Shown in pieces: positions 8,784 through 19,272 of a stretch of DNA of 64,000 bases. The notes beneath the pieces were generated by a model. It saw only the letters and a list, made by a program, of their open reading frames with translations, made no database searches and was not told where the DNA came from. Within the stretch, counting starts at the first letter, position 1; every line of letters begins with the position of its first letter. Location: the NCBI GenBank assembly GCA_963734275.1, contig CAVTGO010000001.1, positions 1 through 64,000 of the forward strand. The letters are read 5' to 3'. The position numbers and the translations under genes are program-made. Source of the stretch: CAVTGO01 sp963734275. Lineage in GTDB: Bacteria > Actinomycetota > UBA4738 > HRBIN12.

Positions 8784-10835
8784 CTAGTTGACGTCGTAGG
8801 TGATGAGCAGGCCCCGTCCCTCGCAGGTGGGACAGGTCTCGGAGAACGCATCCAAGAGTCCACCAGAGACGCGCTTCCGCGTCACCTCGAGCAGGCCGAG
8901 CGGGCTGATGTCGAAGACCTGGCTGCGGGACTTGTCCTGCGCCAGGGCCTCCTTCATCGTGTCGATCACCTGCTTCTTGTTCTGCTCGAGCAGCATGTCG
9001 ATGAAGTCGATCACGATCATCCCGCCGATGTCGCGCAGGCGGAGCTGGCGCGCGGTCTCCCGGGCGGCCTCGAGGTTGGTGTTCACCACGGTCTCCTCGA
9101 GGTTGGTCTTGCCGACCGACTTGCCGGTGTTGACATCGATCACCGTGAGGGCCTCGGTCCGGTCGATCACGATGTAGCCGCCCGAGGGGAGCCACACCTT
9201 GCGATCCAGGGCCTTGTGGATCTGCTCGACGATGTGGTGCTCCTCGAACGCCGAGAGCTTCCCCGTGTGCAGGCGAACCTTGGGCAGGATGTCCGGAGCC
9301 ACGTCGCGCAGGTAGTCCGTCACCAGCTCGTAGACGCGCGGAGAGTCCGTGACGAGCTCTCGATACTCCTCATCGTTGAACAGGTCCCGCACGGCGCGAA
9401 CCGTGAGCTCCGGCTCCTCGTACAGGACGGCGGGAGCCTTCGCCTTCTTCGCGCGTTTCTCGATGGTGTCCCACTCGGCGACCAGGCGCCGCAGGTCGGC
9501 CTCGAGGTTCTCCTCGGTGGCGCCCTCGGCCGCCGTGCGCACGATCAGGCCGTGCTTGTCGGGCTTCATCTTCCTGTAGATCGCCTTCAGGCGCTTGCGC
9601 TCATCCTCGGGGAGACGCCGGCTGATGCCGGTGACGTTGGAGTTCGGCGCGAGGACGAGGTAGCGGCCCGGCAGCGAGACCTGCGCGGTGAGCCGCGCCC
9701 CCTTGCCGCCGATCGGGTCCTTCGTCACCTGCACGAGGACCGATTGGCCGTTCTTCAGGACGTGCTCGATCCTCGGCGGAGCGCCCTCGAGGTCCTCGAG
9801 CGACCAGTTCACCTCGCCGGCGTACAGGACCGCGTTGCGGCCGCGCCCGACGTCGACGAAGGCGGCCTCCATGCCCGGCAGGACGTTCTGCACACGCCCG
9901 AGGTAGACGTTGCCCACCATCGAGGTGGCGCCCACCCGGGTCACGTAGTGCTGGACGAGGTCCCGGCCCTCGAGCACGGCGATCTGATCTCGATCCCCGT
10001 GCTCGGTGATCACCATGAGCTTGTCCGTCACGCGCGGGACGATGGGCATCGATTCTCGGTGGCGACGCACCGTGGTGCGACCCTGTCGCTGCCGGCGGAG
10101 CCGCGTCGAGCCCGTGAGCGCCGGTGCGGCCTCGTCCTTGGATCCGGCCCTCGCCGAGGTCCGGCCGGACGCCGTGCGCGTGCGCGTGGTGGTCGCCTTC
10201 GGCTTCGACGCGGGCCGGTCGGCCGACGGCTCGCCCTCGGGCGTCGCGGCCTTCGTACCGCGACCGCGGCCTCCGCGGCGCCGACGCCTGCGAGCCGGGG
10301 CAGCCGTCGCTTCGTCCGCAGCACCCTCGTCCGCTGGAGCCTCGTCGTCGGTCATCTCCGTCGGGTCCTCGACCGTCGCGGCCGAGGACCGTGTCCCGGC
10401 GCCGCGACCGCGACCCCCCCGGCGGCGTCGTCTCGGCGCGGACGGGCCGGTCGAGGCCTGCTGCCCATCCTCGGCCGCCGCCTCCGGACCCTCCGCCCCG
10501 GGCTCGTCCGCGGGCTTCGCCGCCCTCCCCCCGGACGCGGGCGAACGGGTGCGCGCGGCCCTCGGCCTGGCGACCGTGGTGCGCTCCACCTCGCCGGGTT
10601 GCGCGTCCAGGTCCACCTCGGGTTGATCGGTCGTGGCCGATCCGCTCCCGGTGGTCCCGCTTTCCGCTCGCTTGGCTCCCGAGCGGCTTCGGCCACGGCC
10701 GCCCCGGCTGCGGCGGCGGCGTGTCCCGGTGGAGCCGGACCCGGCCGCAGATCCGGCGTCGTCACCCGCGGCGCCGTCGCCCGTGTCGGTTCCGACGGTC
10801 GCGGGCGCCGTTCCATCTGGCATCGCTTCTGGCAT
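8784..10835 (-). CDS. rng: Ribonuclease E/G family endoribonuclease
   Basis: This endonuclease cleaves single-stranded A/U-rich RNA in mRNA decay and rRNA processing. The catalytic half starts near residue 265 with an S1 domain (MVGNVYLGRVQNVLPGMEAA). The DNase-I-like active site follows, with catalytic aspartates in ALTVIDVNTGKSVG and GGMIVIDFIDML, and the zinc link CPTCEGRG is close to the C-terminus. The first 260 residues are low-complexity Arg/Gly/Ala/Thr-rich and probably disordered. The protein ends right after the zinc link, so the scaffold region is N-terminal, as in Streptomyces RNase ES. The ATG at 10835 has a GAAGGGAG ribosome-binding site; a longer in-frame extension to 11306 lacks one and was not used. 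Confidence 0.92.
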   Translation of the reverse strand: MPEAMPDGTAPATVGTDTGDGAAGDDAGSAAGSGSTGTRRRRSRGGRGRSRSGAKRAESGTTGSGSATTDQPEVDLDAQPGEVERTTVARPRAARTRSPASGGRAAKPADEPGAEGPEAAAEDGQQASTGPSAPRRRRRGGRGRGAGTRSSAATVEDPTEMTDDEAPADEGAADEATAAPARRRRRRGGRGRGTKAATPEGEPSADRPASKPKATTTRTRTASGRTSARAGSKDEAAPALTGSTRLRRQRQGRTTVRRHRESMPIVPRVTDKLMVITEHGDRDQIAVLEGRDLVQHYVTRVGATSMVGNVYLGRVQNVLPGMEAAFVDVGRGRNAVLYAGEVNWSLEDLEGAPPRIEHVLKNGQSVLVQVTKDPIGGKGARLTAQVSLPGRYLVLAPNSNVTGISRRLPEDERKRLKAIYRKMKPDKHGLIVRTAAEGATEENLEADLRRLVAEWDTIEKRAKKAKAPAVLYEEPELTVRAVRDLFNDEEYRELVTDSPRVYELVTDYLRDVAPDILPKVRLHTGKLSAFEEHHIVEQIHKALDRKVWLPSGGYIVIDRTEALTVIDVNTGKSVGKTNLEETVVNTNLEAARETARQLRLRDIGGMIVIDFIDMLLEQNKKQVIDTMKEALAQDKSRSQVFDISPLGLLEVTRKRVSGGLLDAFSETCPTCEGRGLLITYDVN

Positions 10836-11314
10836 CGCAGCTCCCTTCGAGCTGTCGCGAGGAGCGCGAGCGGTCCTGGGGGATGGATCCGCGGGGGTCG
10901 ATCGGGTGCGGCTGCGCGATGCCCGTGAGGGCGTCGTGGGAGCCGGCTCGTCGTCGGTGCGCGGGGGCTCCGGGAGCACGTGGCCCCCGGGCTCCGGCTG
11001 CGCTTCGTTGCGCACGCGGAAACCCTGTCCCGGCGGGCCTCCCGACCGCGGCTCTCCGGGGCCTTGTGGCCCTCGGGGCCGGCGGGGCCGGGGCCTCGCC
11101 TCCTCGAACCTCGCCGTGCGTGCTCGCGGCCCCGTGGCCGCGCGCTCGGCGAGCAAACTTGCGTTCAGGATAGCAGCCGCCCTGCTCGGGACGGGGAGGC
11201 CACCCGAACGCAGGACTAGCCCGTTCCGGCCATCCGGGGTGTGGTGTCGGCATCCGGACGAAACCCGCGCCCGTCGGATATCCCTCCTACGTGCGTGCTG
11301 GGACACTCAGGCCT
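10836..11314. other. Long divergent intergenic region between rng and the REC-kinase gene
   Basis: Nearly 480 bases separate the divergent starts. The minus-strand frame of rng stays open here, but it encodes only Pro/Arg/Gly-rich sequence with no motif, so I read the region as a long 5' leader. Long leaders of RNase E genes are known targets of autoregulation, but no specific structure could be assigned by eye. Confidence 0.4.
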
Positions 11315-12475
11315 ATGGAACGGGCGGTCCTTCCCTCCGTCGCTGACGCGCGCCCGCTGCGCGTGCTGCTCGTCGACGACAACGCCGGCTTCCGCGGATC
11401 CCTGCTCGCCCTGCTCGTGGCAGGGAACCTCGAGGTGGTCGGCGAGGCGGCCTCGGGCCTGGAGGCCCTCGACCTCGCGGCCGAGCTGATGCCCGACGTG
11501 GTCCTCATGGACGTCCGGATGCCCGCGATGGACGGGATCGAGGCGACCCGCCTGCTGCGCGAGCGGTTCCCGAAGGTGGGCGTCGTTGCCCTGTCGAGCC
11601 ACGAGGACCAGAAGATCGTCCGGGAGATGCTCGTCGCGGGGGCAACGGGCTACGTCTTGAAGGACTCCGACGGCGACGACATCTTGAACGCCGTTGCCCG
11701 CGCGGCATCGGGCGGCGCCCTGCTGTCGCCCGAGGTCACGCCTCGGGTGATCGAGGAGCTCACGGAGGCACTCGAGCGCGAGCGCCGGCGGGCTCGGGAG
11801 CTCGAGGCCGCCCAGGAGGCGCTGGTGGAGCGCGCTGCCCGACGCCACGATCTGGTGGCGCGCCTCTCGCACGAGTTGCGGACCCCCGTCACGGTGATCC
11901 TCGGGGTTGCGCAGACGCTCGCGAAGGTCACCGCGTCCCCGGAGCAGCAGGGTGAGCTCCTGTCGCGCCTCGTGGCTCGCGCCCAGGACATGGCTCGGCT
12001 CGTCGAGCGGTTCGAGCTCACGATCGACGCCGGGCTCACCGAGCAAGTGGACGTCGCCGAGGTGGCGCGCGGGGTCGCCGCGGCCGACGACCGCGTGACG
12101 GTCACGTCGGCCGCTCCGCCGTTGCGCGCGCACCTGAACCGCGTCGTCGCGCGGCGCGTCGTCGACGAGTTGGTGGACAACGCGCGGCGCTTCTCCGAGG
12201 AAGGGACGCCGGTCGGCGTCCACGTGCAACTCGGCCCCGGCAGGATCGAGGTGCGGGTCACGGACCACGGTCCGGGGATCGACCCCCACGACTACGAGCG
12301 GATCTTCGGCGCTCTCGAACAGCTCGAGGACCTCAACGTGCGGGTCCATCAGGGCACCGGGATGGGACTCGCGCTCGCGCGGACCGCCGCCCGCGCGATG
12401 GGCGGAGACATCGTGGTCGAGAGCTCGAGCGACGAGGGCTCGACCTTCCTGTGGACGATCGCGCTTGAGGACTGA
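11315..12475 (+). CDS. Receiver domain fused to histidine kinase
   Basis: The 386-residue soluble protein has an N-terminal receiver domain of the NarL kind (LRVLLVDDNAGFRGSL, phospho-acceptor Asp in VVLMDVRMPAMDG, Lys in GATGYVLKDSD). It is followed by a coiled linker (LERERRRARELEAAQEAL), a HisKA dimerisation domain with the phospho-His in LVARLSHELRTPVTVI, and a HATPase domain with DELVDNARRFS, VTDHGPGID and GTGMGLALA. There is no membrane segment. The order receiver-then-kinase is the reverse of ordinary hybrid kinases. It is probably a relay in which an upstream kinase phosphorylates the receiver to tune the kinase. No partner regulator is adjacent. A GTG at 11291 is an alternative start. 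Confidence 0.88.
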   Translation: MERAVLPSVADARPLRVLLVDDNAGFRGSLLALLVAGNLEVVGEAASGLEALDLAAELMPDVVLMDVRMPAMDGIEATRLLRERFPKVGVVALSSHEDQKIVREMLVAGATGYVLKDSDGDDILNAVARAASGGALLSPEVTPRVIEELTEALERERRRARELEAAQEALVERAARRHDLVARLSHELRTPVTVILGVAQTLAKVTASPEQQGELLSRLVARAQDMARLVERFELTIDAGLTEQVDVAEVARGVAAADDRVTVTSAAPPLRAHLNRVVARRVVDELVDNARRFSEEGTPVGVHVQLGPGRIEVRVTDHGPGIDPHDYERIFGALEQLEDLNVRVHQGTGMGLALARTAARAMGGDIVVESSSDEGSTFLWTIALED

Positions 12476-12481
12476 CGGCCG

Positions 12482-13618
12482 CTAGGTGAAGCGGCGCATG
12501 TGGATGTTCTCGAGCAGCCCCACGGCCGCGCAGCTCAGCAGCAACGAGCTCCCCCCGTAGGACACGAACGGTAACGGGATGCCCGTGATGGGCATGATGC
12601 CGATCGTCATCCCGACGTTCACGAACATCTGCAAGGCGAGCATCGATGCGATCCCCGCGGCCAGGTAGGTCCCGAAGGCGTCCTTCGACACGAGTGCCAC
12701 CCGGAACGCGCGCCACAGCACGAGTCCGTAGAGGCCGAGCAGCGACACCGAGCCGAGGAACCCGAACTCCTCGCCCACCACCGTGAAGATGAAGTCGGTG
12801 TGCTGCTCGGGAACGAAGTCGAGGTTCGTCTGGCTCCCCTGCAGGTAGCCCACGCCGACGAGCCCGCCCGAGCCGATCGCGATCTCCGCCTGGTCCCGGT
12901 TGTACCCGGTTCCGAGGGGATCGTTCTGCGGATCGAGGAAGCCGGTCAGCCGGGCGACCTGATACTCCTTCACGAGCCCCACGTGGAAGCCCCCGAAGAT
13001 CAGCACGGCGGCGGTGAGCGCGAGGATCCCGAGGTACCGCGGTCGGGCCCCGGCGACGACGAGGATCCCGACGACGATCCCGGCGAACACGATCGAGGTT
13101 CCCAGGTCCGGCTGGAAGAACACGAGCAGGCCGGGGACCGCGGCAAGACCGACGGCCCGGAACACGTCCCCGAGGGTGAGCTCGCCCCGGATCTCCGAGA
13201 GGAACGCCGCAAGCATCGCTACCACCGCCAGCTTCGCGATCTCCGACGGCGCGAGCTGGAACCCGAACAGCTCGAACCAGCGCTGCGAGCCCTTGACGGA
13301 GGTGCCGAGCGGCGTGCGCACCAGGACGAGCAGGATGAGCGATGACACGTAGATCAGCCCGGCGTACACCTTGAGGAACCGGTAGTCGAAGCTGGCGGCG
13401 GCGAGCAGCACGATGGCCGCGACGGCCATGAACGTCACCTGTCGCTTCACGAACCTGCCGGTATCCAGGTCCACTGCGGCGAGCGACTGGTGGGTCGCCG
13501 AGTAGATCGCGAACAGGCCGATCACGGTGAGCGCGAGCACCGCCACCAGGAGCACCGGGTCGACGTGGCGCAAGGGGCGGCGCTCGGCGGCGTAGGTTCG
13601 ACCGGCGACGACGTCCAT
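12482..13618 (-). CDS. rodA: Rod-shape peptidoglycan polymerase RodA (SEDS family)
   Basis: RodA polymerises lipid II in the elongasome with its transpeptidase partner PBP2. The 378-residue protein has about ten membrane helices and the SEDS signatures VFFQPDLGTSIVFAGI, LVGVGYLQGSQTNLDFVPEQ, DFIFTVVGEEFGFLG and TGIPLPFVSYGGSSLL. The ATG at 13618 overlaps the stop of mrdA (TGATG), so the two are translationally coupled. It is the last gene of the mre operon and converges on the receiver-kinase gene with only 6 bases between stops. Confidence 0.95.
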   Translation of the reverse strand: MDVVAGRTYAAERRPLRHVDPVLLVAVLALTVIGLFAIYSATHQSLAAVDLDTGRFVKRQVTFMAVAAIVLLAAASFDYRFLKVYAGLIYVSSLILLVLVRTPLGTSVKGSQRWFELFGFQLAPSEIAKLAVVAMLAAFLSEIRGELTLGDVFRAVGLAAVPGLLVFFQPDLGTSIVFAGIVVGILVVAGARPRYLGILALTAAVLIFGGFHVGLVKEYQVARLTGFLDPQNDPLGTGYNRDQAEIAIGSGGLVGVGYLQGSQTNLDFVPEQHTDFIFTVVGEEFGFLGSVSLLGLYGLVLWRAFRVALVSKDAFGTYLAAGIASMLALQMFVNVGMTIGIMPITGIPLPFVSYGGSSLLLSCAAVGLLENIHMRRFT

Positions 13619-15615
13619 CAGTCCGTCCCCTCGTAGTCGGTCAGCGTGGAGACCTCCAGGCCGTAGATGCTCTCGATGATCCTGCGCGCGATCGGGGCCG
13701 CGGTCGTCGAGCCATGACCTCCCTGCTCCACCAGGACGACGACGACGTGCTCCTCGCCGGCGGCCTCGGTCATCGCCGCGAACCACGAGAAGTCCTGCTT
13801 GGGGTCGACCTCAGCCGTCCCCGTCTTGCCCGCGACCCAGACCGATCCGAACGGGAACCCGGCGAACACGCTTGCCGCCGTCCCGCTGCCCCGCACGGTC
13901 CCCGTGAGCGCGTCGCGGACGTACGTCAGGGTGGAGGTCTCGAAGGGCAGGCGCTCGTTGCAGCTGGGGCGGAAGCGCCGGACCTGGTTGCCGTCCTCAT
14001 CGACCAGGCGATCGAACACGTGCGGGACGCACGCCTTCCCGTCGTTCTGCAGGGCCGCGAAGGCGGCGGCCAGCTGCAGCGGCGTGACGAGCGTGTCGCC
14101 CTGCCCGATCGACATCAGGATGAAGTCGCCCGGGAACCAGTCGCCGTCGGGGAACGCCTCGGGATATCGCTCGTGGATCGATCGCTTCCATTCGGCGGTG
14201 GGTACGCGACCCTCCTCCTCGCCCGCCAGGTCGACGTTCGTGAGGGTCCCGAAGCCCATCGCGCGCAGATCCTTCTGGAGCGGCTCCGCTGCGGGCTCGC
14301 CGTCGTTGCCCTCGACGCCGTCGGCCCACGGAGGCGGGTAGAACTTGGCCCAGTACTGGTAGCCGATCGGGTAGAAGACCGTGTCGCAGGATCTGGCCAG
14401 CGCCGTTGCCATGTTCATGAAGCCGAGGTTGGCCGCGGTCCAGTTCCGAAACTGGTACTGGATCGCGTCGGGGTTGCTCTCGTCGAACGGCGCCGTCCAG
14501 ATGGGCGGGCATCCGTAGGAGCGACTCGTGGCGGCGATGGTGGCGCCCTCCTCGCCACCCTCCGGCGGCCGGGAGAGGGCCGAGACCGCGATCCACGGCT
14601 TGTAGGTGGAGCCGGGCGGGTACTGGCCGGCGATGGCGCGATTCAGCAGCGGGTAGTCGTTCCGCTTGCCGAACCGCCGCTCGAACTCGTTGTTCGACAT
14701 GCTCCGAGTGAACAGCGATGGCTTGAACCATGGATAGGAAACGAGCGCCTCGATCGCGCCCGTCTCGGGGTCGAGCACCACGACCGCGCCGGCGTTCGCG
14801 GCCAGGTACCGGCCCGAGTCGGCGTCGAGGACATCCTTCGCCGCCCGCATCCCCAGCACGAGCGCCTCCTCGGCGGATCGCTGGATGTCGCCGTCGATCG
14901 TGAGCCAGAGGTCGTTCCCGGGGACCGGATCGCGGCTGCCGATCGGGCCCAGGTTCTCGCCGAGCGAGTTCACTCGGTACTTCACGATCCCGTCCGTGCC
15001 CACCAGCTCGTGTTCGTAGACGGACTCCACGCCCGCGACCCCCACGAGGTCGCCGGGCGCGTATCCGGCGAACGACGGGTCCTTCAACTTCTCGGGTGAG
15101 ATCTGGCCGAGGTATCCGAGCACGTGCGAGGCGAGCGAGCCCGACGGATAGTCGCGGATCGGCAGCGTGACCACGTCGACGCCCGGGAACAGCCCCTGGT
15201 GTTCCTTGACGTAGTACGCGACCCGGCGTGGGACGTCGGCGGCCACCGGGATCGGGGTAAACACGTAGAACCTCGGATCGTCGAGCCGGGCCCCGAGCTC
15301 GGCGGCCGGGATGCCGAGGAGCTCGGACAGATCCATGAGGATCCGCTCCTTCTCCTCGCCCGCCTCCTCACGGTTGATCGTGAGGATCACGCTCGGTCGG
15401 TTGTTGACGAGAGACTCCTGGCCCGTCACGTCGAAGATGCGGCCGCGTGGCGCGGGATCCTCGACGAGCCGCACCGCCTGGTCCTTCGCCTCCTCCCGGA
15501 GCTGCTCGGCGGCCAGGACCTGGAGGAACCACAGCCGCGTGGTCAGCGCGGCGAACATCGTCAGGACGAGGCCGGCCAGGACCTTCAGCCGGAGCCCGGT
15601 CCTGCCCTCGCTCAT
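13618..15615 (-). CDS. mrdA: Penicillin-binding protein 2 (elongation transpeptidase)
   Basis: This cross-links peptidoglycan during side-wall growth. The 665-residue protein has an N-terminal membrane anchor (LKVLAGLVLTMFAALTTRLW), the dimerisation domain (DPAPRGRIFDVTGQESLVNN), and a transpeptidase domain with the active-site SxxK in YPPGSTYKPWIAV, SCDTVFYPIGYQYW as the second motif and VAGKTGTAE as the KTG motif. ATG 15615 is preferred because the upstream open frame is low-complexity. It lies 7 bases after mreD and overlaps rodA. Confidence 0.95.
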   Translation of the reverse strand: MSEGRTGLRLKVLAGLVLTMFAALTTRLWFLQVLAAEQLREEAKDQAVRLVEDPAPRGRIFDVTGQESLVNNRPSVILTINREEAGEEKERILMDLSELLGIPAAELGARLDDPRFYVFTPIPVAADVPRRVAYYVKEHQGLFPGVDVVTLPIRDYPSGSLASHVLGYLGQISPEKLKDPSFAGYAPGDLVGVAGVESVYEHELVGTDGIVKYRVNSLGENLGPIGSRDPVPGNDLWLTIDGDIQRSAEEALVLGMRAAKDVLDADSGRYLAANAGAVVVLDPETGAIEALVSYPWFKPSLFTRSMSNNEFERRFGKRNDYPLLNRAIAGQYPPGSTYKPWIAVSALSRPPEGGEEGATIAATSRSYGCPPIWTAPFDESNPDAIQYQFRNWTAANLGFMNMATALARSCDTVFYPIGYQYWAKFYPPPWADGVEGNDGEPAAEPLQKDLRAMGFGTLTNVDLAGEEEGRVPTAEWKRSIHERYPEAFPDGDWFPGDFILMSIGQGDTLVTPLQLAAAFAALQNDGKACVPHVFDRLVDEDGNQVRRFRPSCNERLPFETSTLTYVRDALTGTVRGSGTAASVFAGFPFGSVWVAGKTGTAEVDPKQDFSWFAAMTEAAGEEHVVVVLVEQGGHGSTTAAPIARRIIESIYGLEVSTLTDYEGTD

Positions 15616-15622
15616 CGCGGCC

Positions 15623-16129
15623 TCACCACCGGACCACCCGGCGCGAGCGAGAGCCCTCGGCCGCCCGGCGCAGCACGGGGAACAGGAGCGGCGTGAGGAT
15701 CGCGTTGTACAGGCCTGAGAGCGCCGCAACCCGCAGCAGATAGACCCACGACGAGTCGAGCTGACCGAGCAGGAACGAGACGACCCCGTAGAAGAGGACC
15801 CCGACGAACGTCCCTCCGGCTACCAGGAAGACCGGGAGCATCGGAGAAGGGCTCACGATGTACTGGCGCAGCATGCCGACCGCGTACCCGAGGAGCGTGA
15901 GCGTGAGCGCGGTGATCCCCTTCGGCGAGTTCAGGAGGAAGTCCTGCGCCATCCCGCCCGCGAACCCCGTGACGGCCCCCGAGGCCGGACCCTCGAGCAC
16001 GCCGAACGCGATCGTGAGCAGGTACATCAGCTCCGGCCGCGCGCCGAGCAGGCGGACGTCGGCGAACACCGTCGTCTGCAGCAGCAACGCGGTGAGGATG
16101 ACGGCGATGAGCAGGACCGCTCGGCGCAC
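15623..16129 (-). CDS. mreD: Rod-shape determining protein MreD
   Basis: This integral membrane component of the elongasome has 168 residues. About five hydrophobic helices are visible, beginning VLLIAVILTALLLQTTVF, with the family pattern PELMYLLTIAFGVLEGPASG and GGMAQDFLLNSPKGITAL. The GTG at 16129 is 8 bases after the mreC stop and gives the right length; the long open frame upstream belongs to a shadow of mreC. Confidence 0.88.
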   Translation of the reverse strand: MRRAVLLIAVILTALLLQTTVFADVRLLGARPELMYLLTIAFGVLEGPASGAVTGFAGGMAQDFLLNSPKGITALTLTLLGYAVGMLRQYIVSPSPMLPVFLVAGGTFVGVLFYGVVSFLLGQLDSSWVYLLRVAALSGLYNAILTPLLFPVLRRAAEGSRSRRVVRW

Positions 16130-16137
16130 GATGCACG

Positions 16138-17001
16138 CTACCCGGAACCGCCACTCGACAGCACCACCAGCACGACGTCGAGGGTCGAGAAGTCCACCGC
16201 CGGTCGCACCGTGATGAACCGCTCCAGCGACGCTCCCTCCGGGAGCACGCGCGACACCGTGCCGATCAGCACGTTCGGTGGGTACAGGCTCCCCGCTTCG
16301 TCCCCGCCGGGGATCCGATACCCGGCGGTGACGACACGTTCGTCCGCCGCCACCTCGGTCGTCGGGTCCACGAGGCTCATCCGCAGGTCCGCCTCGCCCT
16401 CGCCGGAGAGCAGGCCGGTGGTGCCGGAGGCGTCGAGCCGCCCGGCAACGAAGGAATCTGGGTCGATGATCAGTTGAACGACGGAGGAGCTCGGTCCCAC
16501 CTGCACGACGTGTCCGACGAGCCCCGCGCTCGCGACGACCGGCATGTCGACCTCGATGCCCTCGGCCGATCCCTTGTCCACGGTGATGGTCCACTCGAAG
16601 TTCGACACGCCGTTGGCGATTACCTGCGCACCGGTCGATTCGACCTTCGGACCGAGGCTCGACTGCAGACCGAGCAGCGCCTCGAGCGCCGCCAGTCGGT
16701 TCAGGTCTCCCTGTGTGGTGGAGACCTCCTGTTGGAGCGACGCGACGAGCTCCTCGAGCTCCTCCTTCTCGTCTCGGATCGCCGGGAGCCGGACGAGCGT
16801 CGAGAAGAAGTTCCCGATCGGATCGGTCACCTTCGAGACGGCCTCTTGGAGGGGGCTGATGATCGTGAGGGCGGCATCGCCGAGCACCGCGAGGGGGCCC
16901 GAGTCCCCCTGCCGGTAGTCGACGGTGATCGTGATCAGCGAGGCCGATACGAGGGTCACCACGAGCAGCCGGGTGCTCCGCGCTCGGTTGCGCAGGGCCA
17001 C
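16138..17001 (-). CDS. mreC: Rod-shape determining protein MreC
   Basis: MreC is a bitopic scaffold linking MreB to the PBP2/RodA synthases. The 287-residue protein has one N-terminal membrane helix (LLVVTLVSASLITITV), a coiled coil (DEKEELEELVASLQQEVSTT) and two beta domains with VIANGVSNFEWTITVDKGSA, GLVGHVVQVGPSSSVVQLI and YPPNVLIGTVSRVL. The start is the GTG at 17001, because its GGAGGT ribosome-binding site is ideally spaced and is formed by the last codons of mreB. Confidence 0.95.
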   Translation of the reverse strand: MALRNRARSTRLLVVTLVSASLITITVDYRQGDSGPLAVLGDAALTIISPLQEAVSKVTDPIGNFFSTLVRLPAIRDEKEELEELVASLQQEVSTTQGDLNRLAALEALLGLQSSLGPKVESTGAQVIANGVSNFEWTITVDKGSAEGIEVDMPVVASAGLVGHVVQVGPSSSVVQLIIDPDSFVAGRLDASGTTGLLSGEGEADLRMSLVDPTTEVAADERVVTAGYRIPGGDEAGSLYPPNVLIGTVSRVLPEGASLERFITVRPAVDFSTLDVVLVVLSSGGSG

Positions 17002-17006
17002 CGGGA

Positions 17007-18098
<1,092 letters not shown>

Positions 18099-18190
18099 TC
18101 GCGCCAGTTGTACAGGACGGGTTTGGGGCTGGCAACCCTCGACCCTACGTCGAGGCAACGTGAGGGTTGACGTATGTACTGACCTGCCGT

Positions 18191-18220
18191 TTCACTACCC
18201 CTCGACCGCCGCACTAGGGT
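18191..18220 (+). promoter_or_regulatory. Candidate promoter of the fab operon
   Basis: TTCACT at 18191-18196 and TAGGGT at 18215-18220 are 18 bases apart and lie 30 bases before the GTG of fabD. Both are reasonable matches to a housekeeping -35/-10 pair (TTGACA, TAnnnT). This is pattern reading only. Confidence 0.45.
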
Positions 18221-18250
18221 TCGTCGACTGATGCTCGAGGTGACGCGCAC

Positions 18251-19187
18251 GTGAGCGCTGCAGTGGTGTTCCCAGGTCAAGGTTCACAGTTCGCCGGGAT
18301 GGCCGACGCGTGGAACGCGCACGCGGCGAGCCGGGCGGTCCTCGAGGAGGCTTCCGCCGCCATAGGGCGCGACGTCGTGCGCGGGTGCCGCGACAAGGCC
18401 GCGCTCGCGACCACCGAGTTCGTCCAGCCGGCGATCGTGGCCTGCGACATGGCGGCATTCCGGGTCCTGGAGGCGACGGGCATGGTGTTCGTCGGCGCGG
18501 GGGGCCACTCACTCGGCGAGTTCGCGGCGCTGGTGGCCGCGGGGGTGCTCGACCTCGCGGATGCCCTGCGGATCGTGATCGTGCGCGGCCGCGCGATGCA
18601 GGCCGCCGGTGTCGAGCGGCCGGGCACGATGACGGCGCTCCTCGGCATCGGGACGGAGGAGGCGCGGGCCCTGTGCGACGAGGCTCGGGGTGACGAGGTC
18701 CTGCTCGTCGCGAACGAGAACTCGCCGCAACAGGTGGTGATCAGCGGGAGCATCCCGGCGATCGAGCGGGCCGAGGCGCTCGCGGCCGGGCGTCGCGTGC
18801 GGGCCGTCCGCCTGAACGTGGCCGGCGCGTTCCATTCCCTGCTGATGGAGCCGGCGGTGGAGCCGCTCTCGGCCGCGATCGACGCCGCTGCATTCCGCCC
18901 TCCCCGGTTCCCCGTGGCCGCGAACGTGACCGGAGAGCTCGAGTCCGGATCCCGAGGAGCTCCGCGCCCTCCTCGAACGCCACGTCGTGTCGCCCGTGCG
19001 ATGGGAGCGGTGCGCGAAGGCGCTCGCCGCGGCGGGCGCGGACCTGTTCGTCGAGGCCGGGCCGGGCGACGTCCTCACCAAGCTCGCCAAACGGGTGGTG
19101 CCGGGCGCGCGGGCGGCAGCCGTCGGCTCGCCCGAAGCCGCGGAGGCACTCGTGGCCGATGGCTTGAGCGCGGCCGACGGCGCTTGA
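18251..19187 (+). CDS. fabD: Malonyl-CoA:ACP transacylase FabD, one frameshift
   Basis: FabD loads malonate onto ACP for chain elongation. The protein starts at the GTG at 18251 with AAVVFPGQGSQFAGM and has the active-site motif GGHSLGEFAALVAAG and the catalytic His region LNVAGAFHSLLMEPA. The C-terminal part, MSPVRWERCAKALAAAGADL and FVEAGPGDVLTKLAKRVVPG in homologous order, is in the next frame. One surplus G near 18948 (in GAGTCCGGATCC) causes this, and the span is one base over a multiple of three. The gene is essential, so an assembly error is likely. It is first of a five-gene operon. Confidence 0.92.
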
Positions 19188-19272
19188 CCGAGGCTGCAGG
19201 CGCTTGAGCGGGGGCGCAGGCGATATCCTCGGGATCATCGGGCGGCCGACGCCGTCCCCGGGAAGGGGATCC

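Noticed and set aside
10836..11306. N-terminal extension of the RNase E/G gene
   Set aside because: The frame stays open only because of GC bias. A well-spaced GAAGGGAG lies before the ATG at 10835.
13714..15099. 461-codon plus-strand frame inside mrdA
   Set aside because: It is antisense to the penicillin-binding protein, with no motif and no ribosome-binding site.
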